Shown here: positions 41,311-52,318 of the stretch, in pieces | How positions within the stretch are numbered: position 1 is the first letter of the stretch | How the letters are laid out: every line of letters begins with the position of its first letter | Assembly: GCA_949358305.1 (NCBI GenBank) | Contig: OX442314.1 | Coordinates: 41,300,581 to 41,364,580, forward strand | Direction: 5' to 3' | DNA from: Strigamia acuminata | Lineage: Eukaryota > Arthropoda > Chilopoda > Geophilomorpha > Linotaeniidae | DNA length: 64,000 bases | Translations under genes and position numbers: made by a program | Notes under the pieces: model-generated | Seen by the model: the letters and a program-made list of their open reading frames with translations, nothing else | What the model was told of the DNA's origin: nothing | Databases searched by the model: none

Positions 41311-41523
41311 TTTAAAATTATTATTCTCAATTATGCATAATTCTTTTTTTGTAGACAAAATGCAGCGTCCAGTGTACCATACGTGCTGTCTGTTCCACAC
41401 TTTTGGCTTGTGAGGAATGCCAGAACAACTGGATAAATACCAGGGATAAGGACTCCAACGTTAGAGTAATTAACTCCACTACTCATGACAAGATCCGCTC
41501 GCATGCAGAGCTATCCAAGTAAC
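41311..41523 (+). other. Possible terminal exon (about 41355-41523)
   Basis: A strong acceptor-like ttctttttttgtag ends at about 41354. The following frame gives a Cys-rich peptide (C-S-V-Q-C, then C and L-A-C-E-E-C-Q-N-N-W) before a stop. Unrecognised; it could be the last exon of the preceding gene. Confidence 0.25.
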
Positions 41524-41849
41524 ATGGGGTGTAAAGGCTTGCAATTTGTCGCGATGTGTTTATTAAAGTTTTTATCACTGTTACCGTTATTATAGGTTAA
41601 GAATTTGATTTCGCTAAAAACGGTCTTTTCTGGCTGTAAATGATCTTTTTTCCGTTAAAAAGAAACTGTTTTCTTGTGTTTTACTTTTGGTAAGCAGCTA
41701 GTGTTTGGAAAAATAGGTTTAAACTCGACCAAGGAAATGTAAAATAAACACAATTTTCAATAAATAGTCCTGGGTTTATAATTTTCTTTTTATGTAAATG
41801 TGAATTGAAGTAATAAAAAAAATATCTTTGTGAATATAAAATGCATCGT
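41524..41849. other. Intergenic, nothing recognised
   Basis: AT-rich spacer between the ORF3-like gene and repeat R copy 2. Confidence 0.3.
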
Positions 41850-43978
41850 TCTGAGGGTAGACCAGGAAAGTGCAGTACAGCAAATCAAACCAGCAGCAAT
41901 ACAAGAAATAAAATCCGCCGTGTCTATCATGTTCGAGAAATGCGTCGTGCAGCATTTTTTTCGAACCGTTTAGACCCAAATCTCTTTCCAATATTGAGCG
42001 TGAAATGTAACGAGGACCTGGAAAATTCATATTTCTTTCAAATTATTTTGAATTACTCGCAGAAATGAAAAATGAATATAAAGTGGTGAATTGGAAGAGT
42101 AAACAACAGAATCTGCATCAATTCAGTGATTATGACCTCAATAGTTTTGGTAAAGAGTCATTTAGTTAAGCAGAAATCTAAAGGTGTTGGAAATAGCAAA
42201 TTCGAATGTGCACCATTAAAAATATAGAATAGCTAAAAGAAAAATGTATTTTTCTCAACATTTCTCAGGAAAATAAGGATTACTCCGGGGAGAATTTGTA
42301 TAACCTTTTCAGAAGAAATAGTCAGCAAAAATTAAGTTCAAGCACAAATATTAAGAAACTACAAAAAATGTAAATGCTACATTCATGTAGGAATGCAGTC
42401 TTACAATACAGTCATGTAAATGCCACAATCATGGAGGAATGCGGGCTAACAATACAATGAGAATTGTAAATGCCACAATCCTTCTTGAATGTGGGCTAAC
42501 AATACAACTAGATAATGTGACAGAAATTTTCCAATGACCAGAGCTCTCTTCTGGTTTCACCGAGACAAGTAATGTGCTCAGTTTATCCAGGGGTGACCAC
42601 GTGGAGGTAGAGAGTTGGATTTTACACCCCCGCGAACAAATCAATTCATGGCTTTGAACAGTTATATGCATCGTCTTTGGCAGGAATGTGAAGTTTCAGC
42701 ACCCAATCACATGCGCCTTTCGGCGAAAAGTAATGACTGGAATTTTCTTTTCCCGAAAGGAAAAGGCTAAAAATACTATACATACCAATTTTGTTTTTCT
42801 GTTCGGTGTGGTTGGCGTAAAACGGGTTATTTTAAGAATATTCGCATTTTCATGTTCCTGGGATAACTATGGCGATGGAAAGAAAATATTTCGAGACGAA
42901 CCAATCGATGTCGCACAAAAGACTGAAAAGAAATGCAGAAATTAATCAAAAAATCATTATAGTTTTTTTTTTTTTAAAATAAAGTAAAAGCTGCAGATTT
43001 TTTTTTAAATATGGCATGGAAGAATGCAACCCGAAAACGACGCCAATAAATCGAGCAGCGCAATTACTAAGAATTAATCGGGAAATTGATGAGTCACTTT
43101 CGGTCGCGAAAAATATCAATTTTAGTAGAAAATCTTCACAGAAATCTCAGCCCAAAAACATCATCTGGATAATATTGATGTATTTGCGGCTACTTTCATC
43201 CAAAATATATCAAATTAAATTGATAGTTTGTGAAGTTTAGCGATACCTTCATGGTTTTTCGTGTTGCCGAGATGAAAATTATCAAAATTCTAACAAATGC
43301 CGTCTCAAACAATAATTCCAACTACGCAGAGTAAAACAGGCAGCCACTAAAGAAAAAACAAGATAACTGTGAATAATGAGAACAAAATTAAGCTTAAAAA
43401 CGTTACCACCACGGAAATACAGCGACCTTCCATTGTCCACACGCTTTGATAATGACTACGGGGTCGACAAGCGGAAGCACATAGCTTTGTTGTTCGTGAG
43501 AGAACAAATCTCGGTACATAGGCTGTGCGCTTGCAGCGCTTGCAGTGATAACCACGGTCCCTTCACATGGCATGGTATTTTGTTTCTTTGCGCAGAAGCA
43601 AGTTGTTTTTCCACTTGATCGAGGTTCAAGGGAAAGGATGTACGGATACTAACCTTCAACAAGAAGCAACAAATTCGATATATTTATGCAAAACTCGTTT
43701 CTGTTGTTTATTTCAAATAATAAACCGCTTTTATTAAAATGTGCTCAAAATAAAAACTTTTAAAGCAATTGATTTTTCAGTCAAAAATCACCTAGGAACT
43801 ATGACTACAGCATCTTGACTGGGTTGCAAGCATGTAAATTAAAAAATCATCTCATTTTGCAATAAAAATAAGTCTAAAATTTTAAAAACTGATTATAATA
43901 TTTATAATTTTAATTATTTTTGAATGTTTGCACCTTTCTTCTCATTGGTGACTATTCTGGACGCTTTGAGCTTTACTC
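41850..43978 (+). repeat. Repeat R, copy 2 (uninterrupted)
   Basis: Starts gttctgagggtagaccagga, equivalent to 10138, and runs to gagctt at about 43972. It carries a three-unit minisatellite at 42369-42512 and the unfilled target site of element B (aagaagcaacaaattcg at about 43664-43680). Its last part overlaps an apparent minus-strand exon (43914-44194), so R includes some gene sequence and may be a segmental duplication. Confidence 0.8.
42369..42512 (+). repeat. Minisatellite in repeat R, three units
   Basis: Three units of about 46-50 bp with the pattern gtaaatgcnacaatc ... gaatgngggctaacaatac; copy 1 has two. Confidence 0.7.
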
Positions 43979-44194
43979 TCGTTGCATTTACAACCGAAAC
44001 TGCACCAGTAGCGTCCATGAATGCGGCACGCTTTTGCCTTGCTGCAATCGCTTCGGCTTTTGCACCTATGACTTCAGCCAACAATTTTAATTCGGCGGTT
44101 CGTTCGAAAACTCCCGTGAAGTGAATATACTCACTACTGAGTATTGTGTAAATCTCCGAAACCTCATTGCGTTTAAAGCACAAATTATTCTTAG
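43914..44194 (-). CDS. Putative exon, family L-C-F-K-R-N (copy 0)
   Basis: Downstream of a good acceptor (minus strand cttgttttgcag ending at 44195) the frame encodes L-C-F-K-R-N-E-V-S-E-I-Y-T, then an Ala/Lys-rich helical part (A-E-V-I-G-A-K-A-E-A-I-A-A-R) to a stop at 43914. The first 13 or so codons and the intron flank are shared with 45231-45532 and 48433-48761, but the remainder differs, so the exon is a mosaic. No known domain. It may be part of a multi-copy gene family or just repeat sequence that happens to be open. Confidence 0.35.
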
Positions 44195-44196
44195 CT

Positions 44197-44619
44197 GCAA
44201 AACAAGATTAACTCAAATAATCTGACTACATTATTTGTTTACATTTTTAATTATGTAATAATTAGAGTTTTGCGGGGGTCGCGACCATTAATCCGTTAAA
44301 GTTTTGATAAAACTCATAAAAAAATCACTGTATTCCTTTATTAGACAACTTTATTTTTAATTTAATTTAATTTAACTCACCGGAATCTTATATGGACGAG
44401 TCGAGTCCGGGTGGCCCGGTCGATTAATGTCAATATTTTAGTTATGTTTTCGTTTTTGAGTTTTATATTGAATGTTTGGTGTTTGTATGTTTGTTTTTGT
44501 GTCTTTTATCATCAAAAACAACAATTGAGAAAATTCTTCATAAATATCGACAAAACTTTGTACTTCGAGAAATTTTTTTGCAAAATTTCAACAAAATTTG
44601 ATAAATCTTTTGTGAAATT
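44197..44619. other. Partial copy of the duplicated unit, then spacer
   Basis: 44197-44335 matches the intron-side sequence at 45535-45640 and 48765-48870 (gcaaaacaagattaactcaa and ccgttaaagttttgataaaa). 44340-44619 is AT-rich with nothing recognised. Confidence 0.5.
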
Positions 44620-44688
44620 TTTTTAATCACCCATGCTCATAAAGGAACTCAAAAACACAAAGTGCAAAATACAGAGACAACATTTAAA

Positions 44689-44946
44689 TTACCGGTAAGC
44701 AATAATACTATCATATCCCGTATCATCTTTAGAAAAATTAGGTCGAGCCGTCAAGGAAATAAAAATTTCAGAAATTCCCATAAATTTCCATTTCTGTTTT
44801 GGAATAGGGGGTTGGTCGTCATTAAGCGCAGTTGCCGCCTGGGAGTCATCCGACGGTGTCTCGTCTGGCGCAGCCTTTCCCTGGTGAGACGGCAAACAAT
44901 TACCTTCGTCTTTGTCAGGAATATTAGCAGCTTCTGTTGTCGGCAT
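44689..44946 (-). CDS. Putative polar exon, unit 1
   Basis: Open frame with A-A-P-D-E-T-P-S-D-D-S-Q and I-P-K-Q-K-W-K-F-M-G-I-S-E. Its counterpart at 47823-48164 carries about 84 extra bases. The coding frame is preserved across the size change, which favours real coding. Function unknown. Confidence 0.35.
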   Translation of the reverse strand: MPTTEAANIPDKDEGNCLPSHQGKAAPDETPSDDSQAATALNDDQPPIPKQKWKFMGISEIFISLTARPNFSKDDTGYDSIIAYR

Positions 44947-45230
44947 TGGGCCAAATGGTAGTTTTTCTAGAATAATAATTAAGAGCCGATTCAGCGCGTG
45001 TGCGAGGGTAATTTTTTAGAGAGCCTACCACCATTACCAACACCGAACCATCCTCCTTCACTAGCCACGTATCCCAGTATTACATACACGAGAAAGGAAA
45101 GCAAGACCGACATGATTATCAAGATGAATTTTTTCTTACTGTTAAAAACAACAAATTAATAAATAAATAAATTAAAATCAATTCTAAGTGTCTATTCTAT
45201 TCGAAAAATCATATACCAGGACTTAATCTT

Positions 45231-45532
45231 TTATCCCTTTCCACATTGCCATGTTATTAAGTGGAACTGATTTTGATCGTAACAATCGATATGCACTCTT
45301 TGGAATAAGCACACAGCAAAGCGCGAGAAGTAATTATTACAACTGAGCCTAGCAACTCGTGATACAATGTTATGAATTGCTATTGTTACACAGTTATAGA
45401 AAATGGCGAGTGGAAGACACAACAGTACTTTTGTTATTTCAATAACGTCACCGAATATCTCCGAGAATACATTTTGAGTATTTGTGAAAATCTCCGAAAC
45501 CTTATTGCGTTTAAAGCACAAATTATTCGTAG
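45231..45532 (-). CDS. Putative membrane-protein exon, unit 1
   Basis: Starts after an acceptor (cttgttttgcag, minus strand) and is open to a stop at 45231. It has one likely membrane span (residues about 28-50) followed by V-S-R-V-A-R-L. Relative to unit 2 it has lost about 48 bases holding a second hydrophobic span, so the two products would differ in topology. No homologue recognised. Confidence 0.35.
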
Positions 45533-45800
45533 CTGCAAAACAAGATTAACTCAAATAAACTGACTATATTATTTGTTTATATTTTTAATTAATCGGTTAA
45601 AGTTTTGATAAAAATTATAAAATAATCACTGTATTCCCAACCACTAACTTGTATGAAAAACTGATTGCAAAAGCCATTCAATCTTGAATATCGTGTGACG
45701 TGGAAAAATTTAATAAAATGTTGATCGCTTTCATTTGTGATGATGGGAATTATTAAATTAAATGTATTATTAGTCATTACTATTTTTCTTATTTCTTCGA

Positions 45801-46500
45801 GTACAGGAAACATGTTTTTTAATTTTTACTCTATTCTTTTTTTTCCGAATTCTTTTCGTCTCTTTTTGATGGTGTAAAGTTTTTGCACAAAATTGGTGGA
45901 AATTTGGCAACGTTTTAAGGTTGGAACTATTCATGCGGGATTTTATGACAAAAACCTGAATATTGTTCCGATGAAAGAGCAATTATGTACGCAATTTTTT
46001 GTTGTTTGCATTGTGTTTTACAGCGTGATTTGCATTATTTTCTATGATTATACAGATTTATACAAATGACACGTTTGGTTTGCACTCCTTGGATGAGCGT
46101 GGTGGTTTAACCATAGTTAATATTTCATCGATAAAAGTTACACGGAAAAGTGCTTTGTTCAATATTTACACAAAACTTGGAAATATTAAACATATTTTGA
46201 AAATAAAAATTAAATAAAAATTAAAAATTATTTAAATTCTCTTTATGTTTATTATTACTTGCAAAATGTTTTAAAAATCCGAGAAAGTTCTAGATAAAGT
46301 AAATAGTATGCTTTCTGAGTGATGTATTCGAAAAAAATTGTTATAGTAAAACTATTCAAAAACATTCGATAAGTGAATTGACTAGGTGCGTTAGAACTTT
46401 CGGTTTATGTCGTTGTCAAAGATTATTTGTAAATCCAACTAAACTGTAAAGCAAGAAGTTTGTGTATAATTTGAGGAAAGGAAATTAGATCATTTAGCTT
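45801..46500. other. Intergenic, nothing recognised
   Basis: AT-rich; short open frames only. Confidence 0.3.
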
Positions 46501-46985
46501 TTATTGTGGGGTAGAAACTGCAATATACTTAGTTGGAACTGCTGGCAAAACGCGTCCATCGTTCAATTTTTGTTTCTTGCGCTGTAAACATCTCTTCAAC
46601 GTGGCTCGTTTAGGCAAAGCCCTCAACACAGAGTCATCGAGTTCCGCAGATACAGTTGCCTGTGATGAACTCGGAGTTGCCATTACCTCCGACATATTGT
46701 CTTTCATTCGGCCAATCGCTTGCCGAGCCAAAGCTATTGCCATATTTCCACCATGCCTATGATCCGGTTGTTTGTCGTCAACAACAATATTTCCTTCGGT
46801 TACCACACGTGCTTTGCATGAATACTTTTGATAGAACCGACAACGCCACGAAGTAGTGCCACAAGAATTTTCGCGCTCCTTAACGTACTCGAAATTTCGA
46901 TACAATAAAGTCACTTTTCCGCGGACACTTGATCCGAATTGTACTTTGTCGCCATGATTTGAAACGACGGGAAAAGCGAACGAGT
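46501..46985 (-). CDS. FLYWCH-type zinc-finger protein fragment
   Basis: The minus frame contains S-S-V-R-G-K-V-T-L-L-Y-R-N-F-E-Y-V, then W-R-C-R-F-Y-Q-K-Y-S-C-K-A-R-V and D-H-R-H-G-G-N: the FLYWCH pattern (Arg-Gly-Lys start, Trp-x-Cys, Cys-x-Ala-Arg, His-x-His) with all four zinc ligands. FLYWCH domains bind DNA or RNA and are frequent in MULE-type transposases and in arthropod gene families. The C-terminal 100 residues are polar with a Lys/Arg-rich stretch. No ATG lies in frame before the domain; the nearest ATG (about 46957) is in another frame, so a start exon or a frameshift is implied. The frame runs upstream into a tandem repeat. Confidence 0.6.
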
Positions 46986-47058
46986 GTGACGGGAAAACCG
47001 AACGAGTGTGACGGAAAAAACGAACGAGTGTGACGAGAGAACCGAACGAGTGTGACGA
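46977..47058. repeat. Four-unit tandem repeat, about 20 bp
   Basis: Units of the type cgaacgagtgtgacgggaaa, four times with small changes, immediately upstream of the FLYWCH domain. It keeps the minus frame open, producing a repeated Ser-His-Ser-Phe peptide, and could be either coding or a promoter-side repeat. Confidence 0.75.
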
Positions 47059-47064
47059 CGACAA

Positions 47065-47747
47065 AAACGAACTGTTTAATGTCCAGTGTACAGTCTACAT
47101 ATATACTCGCCTGGCAGGTCGTCATTGAAACGTTTTACGTTTGAAAGACGTCAGATTAAGGTGCGGTTAAGTGTCCGTGCGTTAAATGGTCCGTCCGTTT
47201 AAGTGGACGCGTTTAAGTGTCATCTGTTTAACTGGCACCCGTTCAAAAGTCGCTTTACCCGTTTACAAAAACGGCCGAAATAGTATGCAAAAACGTGCCT
47301 AACCGTGAACGTATTCGTTGTTGGCCCGTTTATTGTGTCGCATTGCGTCGCGATCATGGTGCATAAAAATTCCATTTCTCTCATTTAACCAACAAATTGT
47401 GGTTGTGGCCCCCTTATTTAAACAATTTAACATTTACTCACATTTTGGAAGGTGGATGTTTCGCCTGAAAGTGTTTATATGACAGTTGAAATTCAAAGTT
47501 TAATGCGGCGGCCATTTTGAATTTGGTTGTAAAAACCAAACCGGCATAAACCGCGATAATCATAAAATGCATGTAAACTGAATAGCGCCAGGATGTGAAT
47601 TGTTCAATGAACCTTGATCCTGTGTGTTTGGAAATTAATAAGGCATTGTTGTGGCGATCTGATAAGAATGTACAGAAGTTTTTGTGCTGGGCAAATTCAT
47701 CTGCTGCTCACAAGCATGACATCACGCTTAACTCTCTAGAATGGAAA
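47065..47747. other. Intergenic, upstream of FLYWCH gene
   Basis: A small direct-repeat pattern of the words gtttaag and gtccgt/gtcatc occurs at 47150-47260. No other feature. Confidence 0.3.
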
Positions 47748-49013
47748 TTCTTTTAATCACATCCTCATAAAGGAACTCAAAAAAAAACAAAGTGCAAAAA
47801 AACAAAAAGACAATTTAATTTACTAGTAAGCATAAAGACAAGCAAATAAAGTACTGCCTTTAGTACTACCAGGTCGAGCCTGACAGGCAATTAAAAATTC
47901 AGAAATTCCCAGAAATTTCCATTTCTGTTTTGGAATAGGGGATCGGTCGTCATTAAGTGCAGTTGCCGCTCGGGAGTCGTCCGACGGTGTCTCGTCTGGC
48001 GCAGCTTTTCCCTGCTGAGACGGCAAACAAGTGCTTCCGTCTTTATCTAGCGGGCACTCCGATCTACGATCGGCAGCAGTAGTACTGCGACTCTGGTTAA
48101 CTTTTTCCTTCGAAACATCAAGTGCCGTAATGGCAGGAATATTAGCAGCTTCTGTTGTCGGCACAGGGCCAAATGGTAGTTCTTCTTGAATAATAATTAA
48201 GAGTCGATTCAGCGCGTGTGCCAGGGCAATTTTGTACGGAACCTACCACCATCGCCTTCACCAAACCATCCTTCTTCACTAGCCACGTGTCCTAATGTGA
48301 CGAGAAAGGAAATCAAGACCGACACGATTATCAAGATGAATTTCTTCTTACTGTTAAAAACAACAAATTAATAAATTAAATCTATTCTAAGTCTCTATTC
48401 TATTTGAAAAATCATATACCAGGACTTCATCTTTATCCCTCTCCACATTGCCATGTTAAGAAGTGGAACTGATTTTGATCGTAACAATCGACACACAGCA
48501 AAGCGCGAGAAATAATTATTACAACTGCGATGGTTATAATTCCGACTGCGTAGAAGTGCGGGGAGAAAAGAGTGAGCCTAGCAACTCGTGATACAATGTT
48601 ATGAATTGCTATTGTTACACAGTTATAGAAAATGGCGAGGGGAAGACACAACAGTACTTTTGTTATTTCAATAACGTCACTGAATATCTCTGAAAATACT
48701 CATTGAGTGTCTGTGAAAATCTCCGAAACCTTATCGCGTTTAAAGCACAAATTATTCTTAGCTGCAAAACAAGATTAACTCAATTAATCTGACTACATTA
48801 ATTGTTTATATTTTTAATTAATCAGTTAAAGTTTTGATAAAAATCATAAAAATGTCAGTGTATTCCCAGCCACTAACTTGTAGGAAAAACCGATTGCAAA
48901 AGCCATTCAATCTTTAATATCGTGTGACGTGGAAAAATTTAATAAAATCTTGATCGCTTTCATTTGGGGTGAAGGGGATTATTAAATCATTACTATTTTT
49001 CTTATTTGTTCGA
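47748..49013 (-). repeat. Duplicated gene segment, unit 2
   Basis: Counterpart of 44620-45800 in the same orientation, about 3.1 kb away. Exon-like frames are at 48433-48761 (with an in-frame stop at about 48703), about 48290-48350 (hydrophobic) and 47823-48164. The flanks match too (ttttaatcac at the left, atatcgtgtgacgtggaaaa near the right). Confidence 0.65.
47823..48164 (-). CDS. Putative polar exon, unit 2
   Basis: Open frame paralogous to 44689-44946, with an extra Lys/Ser/Arg-rich 28-residue part. It shares P-T-T-E-A-A-N-I-P at the start and the P-K-Q-K-W-K-F block. No domain recognised. Confidence 0.35.
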   Translation of the reverse strand: MPTTEAANIPAITALDVSKEKVNQSRSTTAADRRSECPLDKDGSTCLPSQQGKAAPDETPSDDSRAATALNDDRSPIPKQKWKFLGISEFLIACQARPGSTKGSTLFACLYAY

Positions 49014-49236
49014 AAACTAAGATACTGTAAGTCGGATAGTACTAATTTGATTGTGCTCTACAACTTTGTAATTGGAAATTTTGCTCTATCTCGACTAGTT
49101 AACGGTTAGCGAATGAAAAGTGCATTGTTGCATGTCTGGCATAAAATTTGATTACACTATTGGATTTGCCATCCCTACTTTGCTGTGTATTCTGGAAATT
49201 GACTGTAACGTCTTAAACGAAACACCCTGTCTACTA
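49014..49236. other. Spacer
   Basis: No feature seen. Confidence 0.3.
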
Positions 49237-49448
49237 AAATTTTACTACCTCAATTAAAAATTAAGTAATATAATCAAAGTCAAAGTCAAATGAATTATTT
49301 GTCTGAAATGACTGATTTGACTGATTTGACTAATTTGACTTAACAGTCACAGGAAATGATGCAATTTACATCATCAGATGATAATCGAAATTTGAAAAAT
49401 CATAATCTGCTTATTTTCATGATTTTTTACAAGCTTTTCAAGACTTTT

Positions 49449-49775
49449 CACCCAGTTTTTGACGATTTTTGACGATTTTTACACAGTTTTTGACGATTTT
49501 TACACAGTTTTTGACGATTTTTACTGAGGCTTTCACGATTTTTACCCAGTTTGTCACGATTTTTACCTTTTTCACCCAGTTTTTCAAGATTTTACACGAT
49601 TTTTACCCGGTTTTTCATTATTTTACACGATTTTTACCCAGTTTTTCACGATTTTACATGATTTTTATCGTTTTTCACGATTTTACACGATATTTACCGA
49701 GTTTTTCACAATTTTTATCTTGTTTTTCACGATTTTTTACGATTTTCACCCAGTTTTTCATGATTTTTACCTACT
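49449..49775 (+). repeat. Minisatellite, about 20-bp unit
   Basis: Repeated tttttacncagtttttnacga over about 330 bases with point changes. The long open frame across it is a product of the repeat, not a gene. Confidence 0.85.
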
Positions 49776-50355
49776 AGTTTTTAATGATTTATTTTATCCA
49801 TTTTTACATATATAAAAAATATGTTTTAAAATCTGTTAAAAAGCATGCATTTTTTTAAAAAAATATTTACTAAATAGCACTCATGTATTTTTTGATATTT
49901 ACAGAAAAACATTCATTTATTTAAAAAATATTGATTTAATATGTTCACAAAAAAATTAACTTACTTTAATATATTCACAAAAAAAAAACATATTTTATTT
50001 AATTTATTTAATTTAATTTAATTTAATCCAATATATTTACTGAAAAATTAACTCTTTATAAAAATAAAAATATTAATGTTGAAAAAGTACTATTTTCACT
50101 AAAAAAAAATCCACTGCCCAGTGGAAATGCTCAAAACATAAATTACATGCAAACGAGGTTCAATGTTTGCAGGTTAGTAGCGCTCTTATAATTAGGTTAG
50201 TAAAATGCTAACACAACACTAAGCTAGTTTACAATAATATTCAATGAATAAATTCAAAAAAAAATTTAAAAAAAAATTCAAAAATTCAAATAAATCAAGA
50301 AAATCTTCAAAAATGATGTTTTCAAGAAGTTGAAAGGTTTGTGAAGTCATCTGGT

Positions 50356-50540
50356 GCACTTCACGTGCTTTTCCTTGAAAATCTGGTCCAAAATATCCAT
50401 AATTCTACTGGTTGAAATATCCGAAACAATCCACACACTTCACGTGTTTTTTTCTGGTCAAAATGTCCGAAATTCGCAATTTTCGCTGGTCTATGGTGTC
50501 CAAATCGATTCCCACACTTCACGTGTGTTTTCCTCTCGAA
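50356..50540 (+). repeat. Three diverged units around cacttcacgtg
   Basis: cacttcacgtg(t/c)-containing units near 50356, 50446 and 50516, each followed by ttttc and tggtcc/tggtca. Spacing 70-90 bases. The E-box-like core cacgtg in each is notable but unproven as a regulatory site. Confidence 0.55.
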
Positions 50541-50642
50541 ATTTGGGTCCAAAAAACGTCCAAAAACATGCAAAACGTTCAAAAATGCCTCGCACGAGTC
50601 CAAATGGTACAAATCGTCGTCTGGGCGCTTTCTGTGCTGCAC

Positions 50643-50722
50643 GTTCCTCGTTGTTCGCGAACGTTCGTGCGACGTTCCTCGTTGTCCGCGAACGTCCGTG
50701 CGACGTTCCTCGTCGATTAGCG
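50643..50722 (+). repeat. 31-bp tandem repeat, about 2.5 units
   Basis: Units at 50643-50673, 50674-50704 and a partial from 50705, beginning gttcctcgttgt and containing the palindrome cgcgaacgt. GC-rich within AT-rich surroundings. Confidence 0.8.
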
Positions 50723-51320
50723 GTTGACGCCGCGAACGTGTCGGAAATGTGCGGTCCTGGCAATCGTACGATCGGCGTGCGCTCGAAAACATAAATTTGT
50801 GTTTAAAAATGTCAGCAATTACTAACCTTGCATTTGCCTAAGTATGGCTGTTCAGCTAGGTAATGAGCACTGCTCATTTTTTGAGTCCTTGACCAGTTTC
50901 TTGCTGGATTCCTCTTTTCATTATAGACTGACTGGGGGCATCCATCTTGAATGACTTATTCCAGTGGCCAAATAATTCATGTGCTCAGCCATGATTGGAG
51001 GAATTTTTCCATCAGCCACTTATTGATAAGTCATGATTGGAGTGACTTATCAATAGGCCACTTATTGCAATTGAATTATCTTTTCAGTGATGTAAATTAC
51101 ATCATTTCCTGTGACTGGTAAGATATTTCAGCCACATCAGCCAAATAATTGTTCACTTTGTATGGAGTTTAGCCAAATGACTTATATGAATTATTGATAA
51201 TTCAGATTATGATAAGTCAAATTTGGATTTTAACTTTGAATGCACCTACTGATTATATTACTTAATTTTTAATTGAGGTAGTAAAATTTAATTATTAATC
51301 AGCTTCACTATGAACAGTAT

Positions 51321-51612
51321 AGCTTGACTGAAATCCATCCAGAAGCAAAAACATTTTCCACTAACATTGCAGAACATTCTCCGCTTATCCAGGTTAGTAA
51401 ATAGTTTGTGGCGTTTGTGGTACTCAGTTGAACACACCAAGCTTTTGCTCGGTGCCAGGAGAAATAGCAAAACTGTAGGCTTTGCCACGTTCGTGAACTG
51501 CGTAAAAAATTACGCCACAAACTATTTACTAACCTGGATAAGCGGAGAATGTTCTGCAATGTTAGTGGAAAATTTTTTCGCTTCTGGATGGATTTCACTG
51601 AAATCATTTTAG
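51321..51612. mobile_element. Palindromic MITE, 85-bp arms
   Basis: Arms 51329-51413 and 51513-51597 are complementary with a few mismatches, around a 99-bp loop. Outer ends cttgact and agtcaag extend the repeat; the left arm has lost about 14 bases next to the end. No target duplication is clear. Because of the palindrome both strands appear to encode the same peptide, which is not a gene. Confidence 0.7.
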
Positions 51613-52188
51613 TCAAGGAGTACCAGTCCGAACGGCGAATCGCCTAAGGGCGAATTTTGGAGATTCGCCCTTGGAAACCTATTCTTACATTTCCAATGGC
51701 GAATCTAGGAATCTAGGAATCTAGGACTCGCTGCTCTTCAGCGTAGTCCGGACGCGTAACAATATGTCCAAACAAAAAAATTATTGGACTAGGTAGCCCT
51801 TTCAATGGACTGAATGGAACTGTGATTTGTTTTGATTGGACTCACTTAGTTCCTATCACATTTTCGACTTTTATCTTGGGGGACCAACTTGGTGTCAGCC
51901 CCCCAAATCAATGGACCAGCAAAATTTATCATTGGGCCTTGTGCAGAATCCAATGGACATCATTGGACTTCTCTTCATTTCGATTGGACTCGCTTAGATT
52001 TTTAAATACGGCCGATTGAAAATTCAGTGCAACATGATGACAACACCGCTCGTAAATTCAATCCCGTTCTAGAAGTAGAAAAAGCAGCACCGGTGGGCAT
52101 TATTCGTCCATTGTTAGACTGGTGGCCATTTCTGTTGGTTTGCCTGCGAGAGGAATTCATAATCATTTGGATCCAAGTATTTTGTTAT
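51613..52188. other. Intergenic; small local repeats
   Basis: ctaggaat is repeated near 51705-51727 and gcgaat words near 51635-51715. No gene seen. Confidence 0.35.
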
Positions 52189-52196
52189 CACTAGGA

Positions 52197-52318
52197 CAGG
52201 GGTTGGCAACCTTTTGAGACGGAAGAGCCAAAAGTTACAATTTAAGATTACGATTAGGATTAGGTATATATAGGTACGGTATCTTGACATCGAAAGAGCC
52301 GCAGGTTGCCGACTCCTG
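52197..52318. mobile_element. hAT-like MITE, 122 bp
   Basis: Ends caggggttggcaacc and ggttgccgactcctg are inverted repeats typical of hAT elements, with flanking 8-bp cactagga / cacaaggg (52189-52196, 52319-52326, two mismatches). No coding capacity. Confidence 0.7.

Larger units (their letters stand above)
44620..45800 (-). repeat. Duplicated gene segment, unit 1
   Basis: About 1.18 kb matching unit 2 (47748-49013) along its length with indels. On the minus strand it carries an exon-like frame at 45231-45532 with a hydrophobic span (K-V-L-L-C-L-P-L-A-I-F-Y-N-C-V-T-I-A-I), a second hydrophobic peptide at about 45060-45135 (F-I-L-I-I-M-S-V-L-L-S-F-L-V-Y-V-I-L), and a polar frame at 44689-44946. 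The order suggests a small membrane protein gene in several exons; the family is unknown. Confidence 0.6.
49237..51289. mobile_element. Large foldback element, about 2.05 kb, with repeat arrays inside
   Basis: A perfect 40-bp inverted repeat lies at 49237-49276 and 51250-51289 (aaattttactacctcaatta and on). Further in, cagtcacaggaaatgatg-type arms match at 49344-49373 and 51088-51117. The spacing between outer and inner arms differs (67 versus 132 bases), so the arms have diverged. The interior holds a minisatellite and two other repeat arrays. No transposase and no clear target duplication seen. Confidence 0.65.

Noticed and set aside
49469-49777. 102-codon frame of repeated T-I-F-T-Q-F
   Set aside because: Direct translation of a 20-bp minisatellite.
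49449-50722. CRISPR array
   Set aside because: Repeat units are contiguous with no unique spacers, and the genome is eukaryotic.
50354-50794. Overlapping frames of about 145 codons on both strands
   Set aside because: Produced by repeat arrays with few stops; both strands are equally open and no motif is present.
51308-51616. Similar peptides on both strands
   Set aside because: Consequence of the MITE palindrome.
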